A stretch of 11,386 nucleotides of DNA, from NCBI GenBank assembly GCA_937893205.1, contig CALBJU010000460.1, positions 1-11,386 on the forward strand, written 5' to 3'. Shown in pieces: positions 1 through 6,436 of the stretch. The position numbers and the translations under genes are program-made. The notes beneath the pieces were generated by a model that was not told the DNA's origin, searched no databases, and saw only the letters and a program-made list of their open reading frames with translations. Position 1 is the stretch's first letter. Every line of letters begins with the position of its first letter. The stretch comes from an uncultured Bacteroidota bacterium. Its GTDB lineage: Bacteria; Bacteroidota; Rhodothermia; Rhodothermales; UBA10348.

Positions 1-291
1 GCTGTCGCAACGTCGGGCACCTACCTACAGACCCGAACCGTTGATGGCGTGAAGGTCTCTCACCTGATTGATCCTGCGACAGGAAAATTTGTCGACCACG
101 TTACCAGCGCGACGATAGTCGCACCCGATACGATGACAGCCGACGCTCTTGCGACGGCGACATCCGTCATGCGCCCGGGAGCCGCCCAGGATCTGGTAGA
201 GGGCCTACCCGGAGTGGAAGGCTTCTGGATCTACACAGACGGCACGCATTATGTCTCGACAGGACTGCGCCCGCTTCTCAGAATGTTGTAA
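1..291 (+). CDS. apbE: FAD:protein FMN transferase (ApbE family), C-terminal part only
   Basis: The gene enters from the left edge already in frame, so only the last 96 residues are present, ending at TAA 289-291. ApbE proteins move FMN from FAD onto a Thr of target flavoproteins (for example Na+-translocating NQR or RNF subunits) on the outer side of the inner membrane, with Mg2+. Visible family marks are ATSGTY near residue 3, the HLIDPATG block near residue 21, and a TIVAPDTMTADALATATSVM stretch near residues 42-61; the last contains the Asp-Ala-Leu-Ala-Thr signature of the metal/FAD-binding region. GTG at 49 is an internal codon, not a start. The gene is convergent with the AcnX small subunit, with 13 bp between the stops. 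The N-terminal half and any signal peptide lie outside the window. The family call is firm; the flavoprotein target is unknown. Confidence 0.88.
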   Translation, partial: AVATSGTYLQTRTVDGVKVSHLIDPATGKFVDHVTSATIVAPDTMTADALATATSVMRPGAAQDLVEGLPGVEGFWIYTDGTHYVSTGLRPLLRML

Positions 292-304
292 AGCGCCTTG
301 GAAT

Positions 305-727
305 TCAGGAGCTAGTCACCCTCACGAGCCCGCTCTCCTCAATTGAGATGACGTCGCCGGTCCTGATTGACTCAAAATCGTCTCTGGAGAGGGCGACCAT
401 CGGGAAACTGCCGTCATACATTTCTTCTGCCACCACCGATGCGAGAGCGAGGAAAACGTCCGCTCGATCGGTCAACAGAGCGGCTGGAGCAACGCCTGCA
501 CGGACCGATTCCAGTAAAATTGCAGTGGTCGTACTCGAACCCCGCGTATAGGGTAGCACCAAGACACGATTTGCACCAATCTCGCCGGAGAGCGGGTGCC
601 GACGATCAATGATTTCTCCCGTCGTCTGATCGTATCCACCCCAGAAACTCAGCGGCTCCGTGCTGGCCAGCGCAACACCGGACGAAACACCCGGGATAAT
701 AATTTCTCCCTGAATTACGCGTTCCAT
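305..727 (-). CDS. Aconitase X small subunit (swivel domain, DUF126)
   Basis: This 140-residue protein is the small, swivel-domain partner of the heterodimeric form of aconitase X. Conserved blocks are EPLSFWGGYD (24-33), GEIIDRRHPLSG (37-48), LVLPYTRGSS (56-65) and the C-terminal AEEMYDGSFP region. The RGSS segment contains the Ser that closes the active site over the substrate in this superfamily. ATG at 727 sits 13 bp inside the end of the large-subunit gene and follows a GAGGGAG purine run, so the two are probably translationally coupled and made in equal amounts. It is the last gene of the minus-strand unit and ends 13 bp from the convergent apbE stop. Characterised bacterial AcnX enzymes dehydrate cis-3-hydroxy-L-proline to pyrroline-2-carboxylate, while the archaeal heterodimers act on mevalonate 5-phosphate. 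The sequence alone does not settle which substrate applies here. Confidence 0.9.
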   Translation of the reverse strand: MERVIQGEIIIPGVSSGVALASTEPLSFWGGYDQTTGEIIDRRHPLSGEIGANRVLVLPYTRGSSTTTAILLESVRAGVAPAALLTDRADVFLALASVVAEEMYDGSFPMVALSRDDFESIRTGDVISIEESGLVRVTSS

Positions 728-1980
728 ACTCCCTCATCCCTCTCGATTCGGCCAAGGATAGCAGACTCGACGCAATCCGTAAGCCGGCCGTACGTCACTT
801 CCACGTTCAGCAATCCCGGTGAATAGTAGGCGTATTTGGCAGAATTGGTCATGAGATGTTTGATGCGCGGTGGAAGCATCGGCGAGGTAAGCGGGCACGT
901 GTCGACCGTGATTTTCGCCCCAAATGCCTCGAGCGGAGCGATCAAACCGACATGGTCGGCGATTGATCGAACAGCCCGGCTGCACGTCACCAGAAACTCG
1001 ACGTCTTTGTGGCACGTTTTCCCCTGGACGAGCGGCGCGAGCGCCTTGAATTCAGTAATGGAAAAATGAGGACTTCCCAGAACAACCAGGTCCAGTTTTT
1101 CTCCGTGACTGGTACTCAGCTCCCGATACGATTTCCTCAAATCGTCCATCCCAATATCCCTGACATCCTGCGGAGTTTGACCGAGAAACGCGGCTTCAAC
1201 GGTAGGTGCCTCCGGAGTAATTCCGACAAGATGAAAAAGAGCAATTGCGCCAGCGGATGCTCCGCCCGCGCAAACAGCCTTGAGTTGATCTTCGTTCGGT
1301 TGGACCTCCAGTCCCTCTACCACAGGAATGCCGTCTGACGCCGTTCGCCCGAGCAGATGACCAAGGACGGGGTAGAACGCATCGTCCTCCTGGAGGGCGC
1401 GCGACACACCCTTCAACCGAAGCAGCGTCGTGCCCGCGCGCCCTTCGTCCAGATGAAGACCGGCGGCCGGAACCCGACCGGTAATGGCCGCACAGATGTC
1501 AAAAAGGTCTGGATAACGTTCGGTGCGAGCACCAATCACAGAATTGTAGTAACCGATCACATTCGACTCGCCCGCTGCAATCTGCTGGCCGAATACAGGG
1601 GCGTGCTCGGTCTGATAAGGCGCACACGTCCAGGTCGGCGTACACCCCATCGCTTCATAGGCCCGCATCTGACGCAATGCGTTACCGGCCACCTCCGGTG
1701 GGACCTCCCAGTCTTCCCATCCAAATTCATCCACTCCACTCACATTCAATGTGGATGGTACTCGAACCTGCGCACCGAGATCGGCTAGCCTCTCGGCGTA
1801 CTCCATGGTGGCGATCCCCATGTAAACTGTGGAATCGATATGCGCAGCCGAAATATCCATAAATCGATCCACGCCAAACACCGGCAGCATTCGGTGCAGA
1901 ATGCGCATCGCCATCTTGGAAGCAGGGCCTTCTTCACCCTCAAGAAGTGCCCGATCAAAGTCACTAAGAATTAATTCCAA
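715..1980 (-). CDS. Aconitase X catalytic (large) subunit (DUF521)
   Basis: The large subunit (421 residues) is predicted to bind an iron or iron-sulfur centre and to dehydrate a hydroxy acid together with the small subunit. Family blocks are AAHIDS (45-50), GCTPTWTCAPYQ (112-123), ESNVIGYYNSVIGARTER (138-155), the SPHFSITE block (303-310), LVTCSRAV (330-337) and TCPLTSPMLP (361-370). Candidate metal-ligand cysteines are Cys113/Cys119 and Cys362. At the GCPH motif that I recall from many relatives this protein has Ser303 instead of Cys. The start must be TTG at 1980, because the stop codon of the upstream aminopeptidase lies in the same frame three codons earlier and no ATG or GTG occurs before residue 23; an AGG lies 5 nt upstream of the TTG. 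Residues 2-8 fit the usual AcnX N-terminus. It is the third gene of the minus-strand unit. Substrate is probably cis-3-hydroxy-L-proline by analogy (inference). Confidence 0.88.
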   Translation of the reverse strand: MELILSDFDRALLEGEEGPASKMAMRILHRMLPVFGVDRFMDISAAHIDSTVYMGIATMEYAERLADLGAQVRVPSTLNVSGVDEFGWEDWEVPPEVAGNALRQMRAYEAMGCTPTWTCAPYQTEHAPVFGQQIAAGESNVIGYYNSVIGARTERYPDLFDICAAITGRVPAAGLHLDEGRAGTTLLRLKGVSRALQEDDAFYPVLGHLLGRTASDGIPVVEGLEVQPNEDQLKAVCAGGASAGAIALFHLVGITPEAPTVEAAFLGQTPQDVRDIGMDDLRKSYRELSTSHGEKLDLVVLGSPHFSITEFKALAPLVQGKTCHKDVEFLVTCSRAVRSIADHVGLIAPLEAFGAKITVDTCPLTSPMLPPRIKHLMTNSAKYAYYSPGLLNVEVTYGRLTDCVESAILGRIERDEGVWNA

Positions 1981-1986
1981 CGCAAC

Positions 1987-3645
1987 CTACCGTTTGGAAA
2001 ACGTCCATTTCGCCAGAAGACGTGTGTTAGGATCGATGATCACATCGACTACCGCGTTTTCGAATAATTTCGCTCCCTGGACCTGCTCACCTCGACCGAC
2101 GGGCAGCGTAATCACCTCGCTGGATCCATCGGAAAACTGCACCTCGAAATCTACCATCAATTCGAAATCATAGGTCTCCTGAACCTGCTCGATGTTGATG
2201 ACCAATTCCCCGCCCTCTACTTCCCAAGATCCTTCCAGGGAGGGTATTCCACCCTGAAACAGCCACTGATTGAAATACTGCTGTAGATCTTTACCGGATG
2301 CTTCTTCCATGTGCCGACGAAAGTCTGCGGTTTGAGCATTTCGATTCATGAATTCGGCGTAGTAAGACCGAATACCGGCGTTATATGCCTCTACTCCAAT
2401 CATCTCACGCAGCATGTGCAACGTCCACGCACCCTTTTGATACATCATGGATCCCGAGACGTTATTCAGGTCCTCGATGTAGTCGCGGACGACCTGAAAA
2501 TCATAGTCATCTTCGTAGAAGTTCACCACCGTGTTCCTCGCCCCCTTCAAACCACCAATGAAATCGTCCTGACCATAGAGATGCTGCCGGAAGAGCAGTG
2601 TGTAGTAGGTGGCGAAACCTTCACTGAGCCACACGTCATTCCAATGATACGCCGTAACCGCGTTGCCAAACCACTGATGCGCTATTTCGTGAATAATGAC
2701 ATGTTGCCAGCGTCGTGAGCGAGTGCCGGAAACAGAGCGATCAGAATAAGCGGGTGTTGATGCAGCCTCCATTCCTCCACCTGGAGTTGCGTTCGACACG
2801 ATGTTGGCCAATCGATTGTTGACGTAGGGTCCGATCAGATCGCTATAAAACGCCAAAACTTTCTTGGAAGGCTCTGCAAAATCGTAGAACCCGGCGTCTC
2901 TATCCTGCCAGTACACCCAGGTCTCTATCGGAACGCCGTCGAAAGTGTCGACCTGCTGGATGGCAAACTGCGCCACGCCCACGAAGTAAAGCCAGGTCGC
3001 CGTGGGAACGGCGTTGACATAATGGGTCATCCTCGTACCATCTCCGAGATCCATGCTCTCCACGATCGAGCCATTGGACGCCACTTGATATATCCCGGGA
3101 GCGACGACAATCATTTCGGTCGTCGCCTTATCGGACGGATGATCTACCACGGGTAGCCAGTTTCGAACTCTCGATGACCAGTTGTCGCTGAAAAAGGTTC
3201 TATCACCATACTTGTTGGGGCCAATCTTCAGCCCAGTTGCAGATTCGCCTGAATAATGAACGGTTACTTCGATTCGTTCATCGACTCGCATATCACGTCC
3301 AAGATCAATAAAAATCTGATCGTCTTCGTGTCGGAACGAAAGATCAGAGTCGTCCATCACCACTCTAGAAACAGTCATTCCCTTGCCGTCGAGAGCATCC
3401 GAGCGTTGTATGAGGTCCAATCTCAGTTCAGAATGACCAACTGCCAGGAAACGCGCCGTGGCGGTGGTGGCGCCCACAATAGAGTCAGTCTGATCAGAAA
3501 ATGTCAGGTTGAATACGTAGCCAAGCATATCGATGTCTGCGTTTTTCGGATACGAATCCGAATACTGGCGGGCGGTTGCGTCGGAAACGAACGCGAGCAT
3601 CAGCAGCATGCATAAGAGTCTCGATACCATATTTATCCGTGACAT
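1987..3645 (-). CDS. Secreted M1-family zinc aminopeptidase
   Basis: A 552-residue metallopeptidase predicted to remove N-terminal residues from peptides in the periplasm or outside the cell. Numbered from ATG 3645, the zinc site is HEIAH at 319-323 with the third ligand Glu342 (HExxH-x18-E), and the transition-state Tyr402 lies in YQKG. The substrate-amine motif, usually GAMEN, reads GGMEA (290-294): the key Glu is kept and the Asn is lost. The N-terminus has a Sec signal peptide (hydrophobic LLCMLLMLAFVS, then likely cleavage after ATA). The same frame reaches TTG 3702, but that would put about 19 polar residues before the signal, so ATG 3645 is chosen; ATG 3630 is also possible. The last roughly 85 residues form a beta-rich domain, and there is no large ERAP-like C-terminal domain, so this is a short M1 form. 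It follows the amidohydrolase by 78 bp and is 6 bp from the AcnX start. Confidence 0.9.
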   Translation of the reverse strand: MSRINMVSRLLCMLLMLAFVSDATARQYSDSYPKNADIDMLGYVFNLTFSDQTDSIVGATTATARFLAVGHSELRLDLIQRSDALDGKGMTVSRVVMDDSDLSFRHEDDQIFIDLGRDMRVDERIEVTVHYSGESATGLKIGPNKYGDRTFFSDNWSSRVRNWLPVVDHPSDKATTEMIVVAPGIYQVASNGSIVESMDLGDGTRMTHYVNAVPTATWLYFVGVAQFAIQQVDTFDGVPIETWVYWQDRDAGFYDFAEPSKKVLAFYSDLIGPYVNNRLANIVSNATPGGGMEAASTPAYSDRSVSGTRSRRWQHVIIHEIAHQWFGNAVTAYHWNDVWLSEGFATYYTLLFRQHLYGQDDFIGGLKGARNTVVNFYEDDYDFQVVRDYIEDLNNVSGSMMYQKGAWTLHMLREMIGVEAYNAGIRSYYAEFMNRNAQTADFRRHMEEASGKDLQQYFNQWLFQGGIPSLEGSWEVEGGELVINIEQVQETYDFELMVDFEVQFSDGSSEVITLPVGRGEQVQGAKLFENAVVDVIIDPNTRLLAKWTFSKR

Positions 3646-3723
3646 GGAATTTGGATTTGAGTTTGTACGTGGCGAAGTCAAGGCTGCGAAAGTTACACCC
3701 AATTGGGGGTTAGAACACCGGTT

Positions 3724-5349
3724 CTATCGATTTCTTCGCGAAGGGGTTAGGTTATCGACCGTTTCGATTTTCATCGGCATCGGCCCGGGAGGCATTCCGC
3801 GGTCCGCTTTCTGGGCTTCGACCATATCTCGAACATCCTGTAGAAGCTCGCGGGCATCGAAAATAATACCGTCTTTGATCGTGTATCTGACGCCGCCGAC
3901 GCGCTCGACTTCTCCACTGGCATCGTTCAGGCGCCACCAGCCCGTTCCGTACAGCACCTTGAGGTTCTGTAGAGGATTTTCGGGGACGATCACCAGATCT
4001 GCTTTTTTCCCCACTTGAATGGTCCCGATCTCGTGGTCCTTTCCGAGGGCTTCGGCACCCATGATGGTCGCGCTACGAATCACTTCCAGGGGATGGAATC
4101 CAGCTTCACGCATGTTCTCCATCTCTTGAATGTACCCGAACCCATACAGATTGTAGATATATCCCGAATCTGATCCAAGAGTCACCCTTCCACCGCGATT
4201 TTTGTATTCATTGATGAAGGTGAACCAGAGGTTGAAATTCTCCTTCCAGTCCATTTCGTTTTCGGTAGTCCAATAGAACCAGTAGGATCCGTGTGCATTC
4301 CGACTCGGCCGATAGAAATCCCAGAGCGCAGGCATGGTGTAGATGGCATGCCAGTCATTTCGGCTCTGACGCATCAAATCCCTGCTTGCCAGATATGCGA
4401 TAAACGTGGGGTCTATAGTGAAATCCATAGCGAGCAAGGAGTCCATCACCGCATTCCAATGAGGCGAAAAGGGCTCGGCGGCCTGCTTCCAGAGTCGTCC
4501 GGCTTCACCAAATCGGTGAGCCTCGTTGGAGTAGTTGTAATCCAGCGGATAATGCTGGATGATTCGATCCTCAAAGAGCGCTTCGGGGAGGCCGTACCAG
4601 TGCTCCATTGACGTCAAGCCAAGACTTGCGGTTTTCAGGACGTTCATTCGCGTAACGTCGAGCTGAGCGTGGTGCTCTGTCGCCCGAAGACCCAGTTTCT
4701 TGGCTTCTTGAAGAGCTGCCGTCATGATTTCTGGCGCGGCTCCAAAAAACTTGATGCCATCCGCGCCCTTGTCCTTAACCCAGGCCACCCACTCGCGAGC
4801 ATCCTCGGGCGACGCGATAGGTTTGGAGGATCCCTGCCCGAATGAGGGATAGGCATAAATCCGAGGTGCTGAAATTCGATTTTCGTTGCTCCGCTTCTGC
4901 AACTCCAGAATCCAGTCGACTCCCTTCGCACCCACTACCCGGGACGTGGTAATACCGTGAGCGAGCCAGAGCTTTAATACGTACTCCAGAGGAACCCCTT
5001 GGCCCGAACTCACCGTGTGAGGATGGCCATGCATGTCGATGAATCCCGGCAGCACATACATACCATGCGCATCAATCTCTCGCGTTCCGGCAGCGGGCCG
5101 CTGATCTGGATCGATGGGCAGTCCTGGATTCCCGACTCCTCTGATCTCGACAATTCGATCGTTCACAATGACGATATCCACGGGACCCCTGGGAGGAGCC
5201 CCCGAGCCTTCAATCATTGTTGCGCCTCGTATTACCAGTCGATCAAATGGACCTTCTCCATCTGATCCGTCGGGAAAGTCAGTGGTGTCCTGAGAAAATA
5301 CAGGTGCACAGAAAAGAACAATTACCAGAAGTGAAAGAAGGCGTCGCAT
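3724..5349 (-). CDS. Secreted metal-dependent amidohydrolase (imidazolonepropionase / Xaa-Pro dipeptidase-like)
   Basis: A 541-residue member of the amidohydrolase superfamily with a TIM-barrel metal site. From ATG 5349, candidate metal ligands are His107 and His109 (the HGH after strand 1), Lys200 (DGIKFF, position of the carboxylated Lys), His226 or His227 (TEHH), His250 (SMEHW) and Asp394 (GSDSG). A composite beta-sandwich made of both termini is suggested by the N-terminal DIVIVNDRIVEI and C-terminal IGTIQVGKKADLVIV blocks. MRRLLSLLVIVLFC and VFSQ form a Sec signal peptide. The longer frame beginning at GTG 5397 would prefix a non-signal sequence and overlap the promoter, so it was rejected. 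Close relatives include imidazolonepropionase-like proteins and dipeptidases with Xaa-Pro-type activity. It is the first gene of a unit with an M1 aminopeptidase and AcnX, which favours a peptide substrate (inference). True substrate unknown. Confidence 0.85.
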   Translation of the reverse strand: MRRLLSLLVIVLFCAPVFSQDTTDFPDGSDGEGPFDRLVIRGATMIEGSGAPPRGPVDIVIVNDRIVEIRGVGNPGLPIDPDQRPAAGTREIDAHGMYVLPGFIDMHGHPHTVSSGQGVPLEYVLKLWLAHGITTSRVVGAKGVDWILELQKRSNENRISAPRIYAYPSFGQGSSKPIASPEDAREWVAWVKDKGADGIKFFGAAPEIMTAALQEAKKLGLRATEHHAQLDVTRMNVLKTASLGLTSMEHWYGLPEALFEDRIIQHYPLDYNYSNEAHRFGEAGRLWKQAAEPFSPHWNAVMDSLLAMDFTIDPTFIAYLASRDLMRQSRNDWHAIYTMPALWDFYRPSRNAHGSYWFYWTTENEMDWKENFNLWFTFINEYKNRGGRVTLGSDSGYIYNLYGFGYIQEMENMREAGFHPLEVIRSATIMGAEALGKDHEIGTIQVGKKADLVIVPENPLQNLKVLYGTGWWRLNDASGEVERVGGVRYTIKDGIIFDARELLQDVRDMVEAQKADRGMPPGPMPMKIETVDNLTPSRRNR

Positions 5350-5413
5350 TTCGGGGTGGGTTAAATAAGGGAAGACCCGAAATGTACGCGCGGCCACTCA
5401 AAACGACTAGCTC

Positions 5414-5421
5414 CAAAAATA
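5414..5421 (-). promoter_or_regulatory. Bacteroidota-type -7 promoter element for the amidohydrolase-AcnX unit
   Basis: On the minus strand these bases read TATTTTTG, a full match to the TAnnTTTG -7 consensus known from Bacteroidota. It lies 65-72 bases upstream of ATG 5349. No clear TTG or TTTG -33 element is found at the usual spacing, which weakens the call and could mean that an activator is needed. Confidence 0.4.
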
Positions 5422-5423
5422 CA

Positions 5424-5493
5424 GCACCCGGTAACAATATTCGCGCCCTAGGATTGATGAGGTCATCCTCGCTTCATATCTGTTACCGGGTGC
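5424..5493. repeat. Perfect 13-bp inverted repeat, probable operator pair
   Basis: GCACCCGGTAACA at 5424-5436 is exactly mirrored by TGTTACCGGGTGC at 5481-5493. A further ATAT/ATAT match follows inside the arms (5437-5440 with 5476-5479) after a single skipped C at 5480. The left arm starts 2 bp from the -7 element on the minus strand, so it would lie within the promoter upstream of the transcription start. This points to protein-binding DNA rather than an RNA hairpin. Each arm contains a TGTTACCGG half-site resembling LacI/GntR-type operators (inference). Confidence 0.6.
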
Positions 5494-5589
5494 GTCATGA
5501 ATTTCCAGGCCCTGCGTAGCTTAGCGGACTGGAGTGCGACCCAACGACTTAGGTATCGCCATTTCGATTTCTAAAACTAAGGTGGAAAT

Positions 5590-5642
5590 ATGGCGTAATT
5601 GACTACGCATATTTACGTATTAGTATGCAATGATTAGCGTAG
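5590..5642. promoter_or_regulatory. AT-rich repeat block and possible promoter for the response regulator
   Basis: GCGTA occurs at 5593-5597 and 5637-5641, its inverse TACGC at 5604-5608, and the palindrome TACGTA at 5614-5619. CTACGC (5603-5608) and GCGTAG (5637-5642) form an inverted pair. A loose sigma70-like promoter can be read as TTGACT (5599-5604), 16 bp, TAGTAT (5621-5626), with the repeats overlapping it. This arrangement would suit autoregulation, but the short repeats may be chance in an AT-rich stretch. Confidence 0.3.
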
Positions 5643-5759
5643 CGGAATATTATTTCGTGTATTAACTGACGCAGTCTCTGCCTATGATGTCGTGATCGAC
5701 AGGATTTTTTCGTTGTTACGTGTAAGGAGAGAACTATTTATCCAACCCAGTCTCACGTC

Positions 5760-6407
5760 ATGGCAACAATCTGTATTACCGAGGGCCATCCGTTTGTCCG
5801 CGAAGGTGTTCGCGCCTATATCGAGCGCCACACACACCACGAAGTAATCGATGAATGCAAGACCGGTGTCGAAGCCGTTGCCTCTGTAAACCGGTTGAAG
5901 CCTGACGTTTTACTCATCGATCTCCGTATCCCCGAGTTGGATGGCCTCGAAGTCATCAGACGGGTGCATCGTGATCACCCTCTCGTCGCCATCATCGTCC
6001 TGTCAATGCACGCCGGCCCTGCTTACGTAACCCGAGCTATCCGCTACGGCGCTCGCGGCTACCTGCTTAAAAACTCGGATGTCCAGGTTCTGGCAACTGC
6101 GATCGATACCGTGTTGAACGGAGGTACCTATTTCAGGTCGTCCGTCTCCCAGTATATTTCTGACGCAGGAGACGCCGTTGATCTATACGATTCGCTGACC
6201 GGGCGTGAGAGAGAAATTCTGCAATTGGTGGCCGAAGGAAGATCTGCTTCTGAGATCAAGGACCTCCTGTTCATCAGTGTGCGCACGGTAGAAAAACATC
6301 GTTCGAACATGATGAAAAAACTTGGCTTCCATCACCACTCGGAAATTATTCGGTATGCGCTGCAGCGTGGACTGATTCCGCTCGTAGAGCCAGGGTCAGA
6401 CGCCTGA
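5760..6407 (+). CDS. NarL/FixJ-type response regulator with LuxR helix-turn-helix
   Basis: A 215-residue DNA-binding regulator with a receiver domain (about 1-120) and a LuxR-type HTH (about 145-208). Phosphoacceptor Asp54 (LLIDLRIPELDG), switch Ser82 and conserved Lys104 are present. The output domain has LTGREREILQLVAEG and SVRTVEKHRSNMMKKLG. The acidic pair normally found before His in DDHP is Glu8-Gly9 here, so one Mg2+-binding acid is missing and phosphorylation could be altered. No histidine kinase lies in the window, so it is an orphan locally. ATG 5760 is the only conventional start; a strong AAGGAGAG run lies about 30 bases upstream and is better placed for an in-frame ATT at 5736. 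It is divergent from the amidohydrolase unit and may act on the shared intergenic region (inference). Target genes are unknown. Confidence 0.93.
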   Translation: MATICITEGHPFVREGVRAYIERHTHHEVIDECKTGVEAVASVNRLKPDVLLIDLRIPELDGLEVIRRVHRDHPLVAIIVLSMHAGPAYVTRAIRYGARGYLLKNSDVQVLATAIDTVLNGGTYFRSSVSQYISDAGDAVDLYDSLTGREREILQLVAEGRSASEIKDLLFISVRTVEKHRSNMMKKLGFHHHSEIIRYALQRGLIPLVEPGSDA

Positions 6408-6436
6408 TCTGAGTTCATGAGAAGGAAGCTCGTGAG

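Larger units (their letters stand above)
5350..5759. other. Divergent intergenic region between the amidohydrolase unit and the response regulator
   Basis: These 410 bases hold no convincing gene. They contain a TAnnTTTG element for the minus-strand unit (5414-5421), a long inverted repeat (5424-5493), a near-palindrome GATGAGGTCATC between its arms (5456-5467), an AT-rich block with GCGTA/TACGC repeats (5590-5642) and a purine run AAGGAGAG at 5724-5731. The stretch 5494-5589 shows nothing I can assign. Confidence 0.7.

Noticed and set aside
292..304. Bidirectional terminator between apbE and the AcnX small subunit
   Set aside because: Only 13 bp separate the stops, and no stem with a T run was found.
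1357..1788. 143-residue open frame on the plus strand inside AcnX
   Set aside because: It is antisense to a strongly conserved gene, has low-complexity Arg-rich content and no family motif.
2311..2718. 135-residue open frame on the plus strand inside the aminopeptidase gene
   Set aside because: It is antisense to the HExxH region; its length reflects codon bias of the real gene.
3646..3702. Upstream extension of the aminopeptidase to TTG 3702
   Set aside because: It would place polar residues before a clear signal peptide, and ATG 3645 is available.
3698..3707. CCCAATTGGG palindrome between amidohydrolase and aminopeptidase
   Set aside because: There is no loop for a hairpin and no promoter nearby; a 10-bp palindrome of this kind can be chance.
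5350..5397. Upstream extension of the amidohydrolase to GTG 5397
   Set aside because: It adds a non-signal sequence before an evident Sec signal starting at ATG 5349.
5513..5575. tRNA-like stretch resembling a D-arm (GCTTAGCGGACTGGAG)
   Set aside because: No anticodon stem, T-arm or acceptor pairing can be completed around it.
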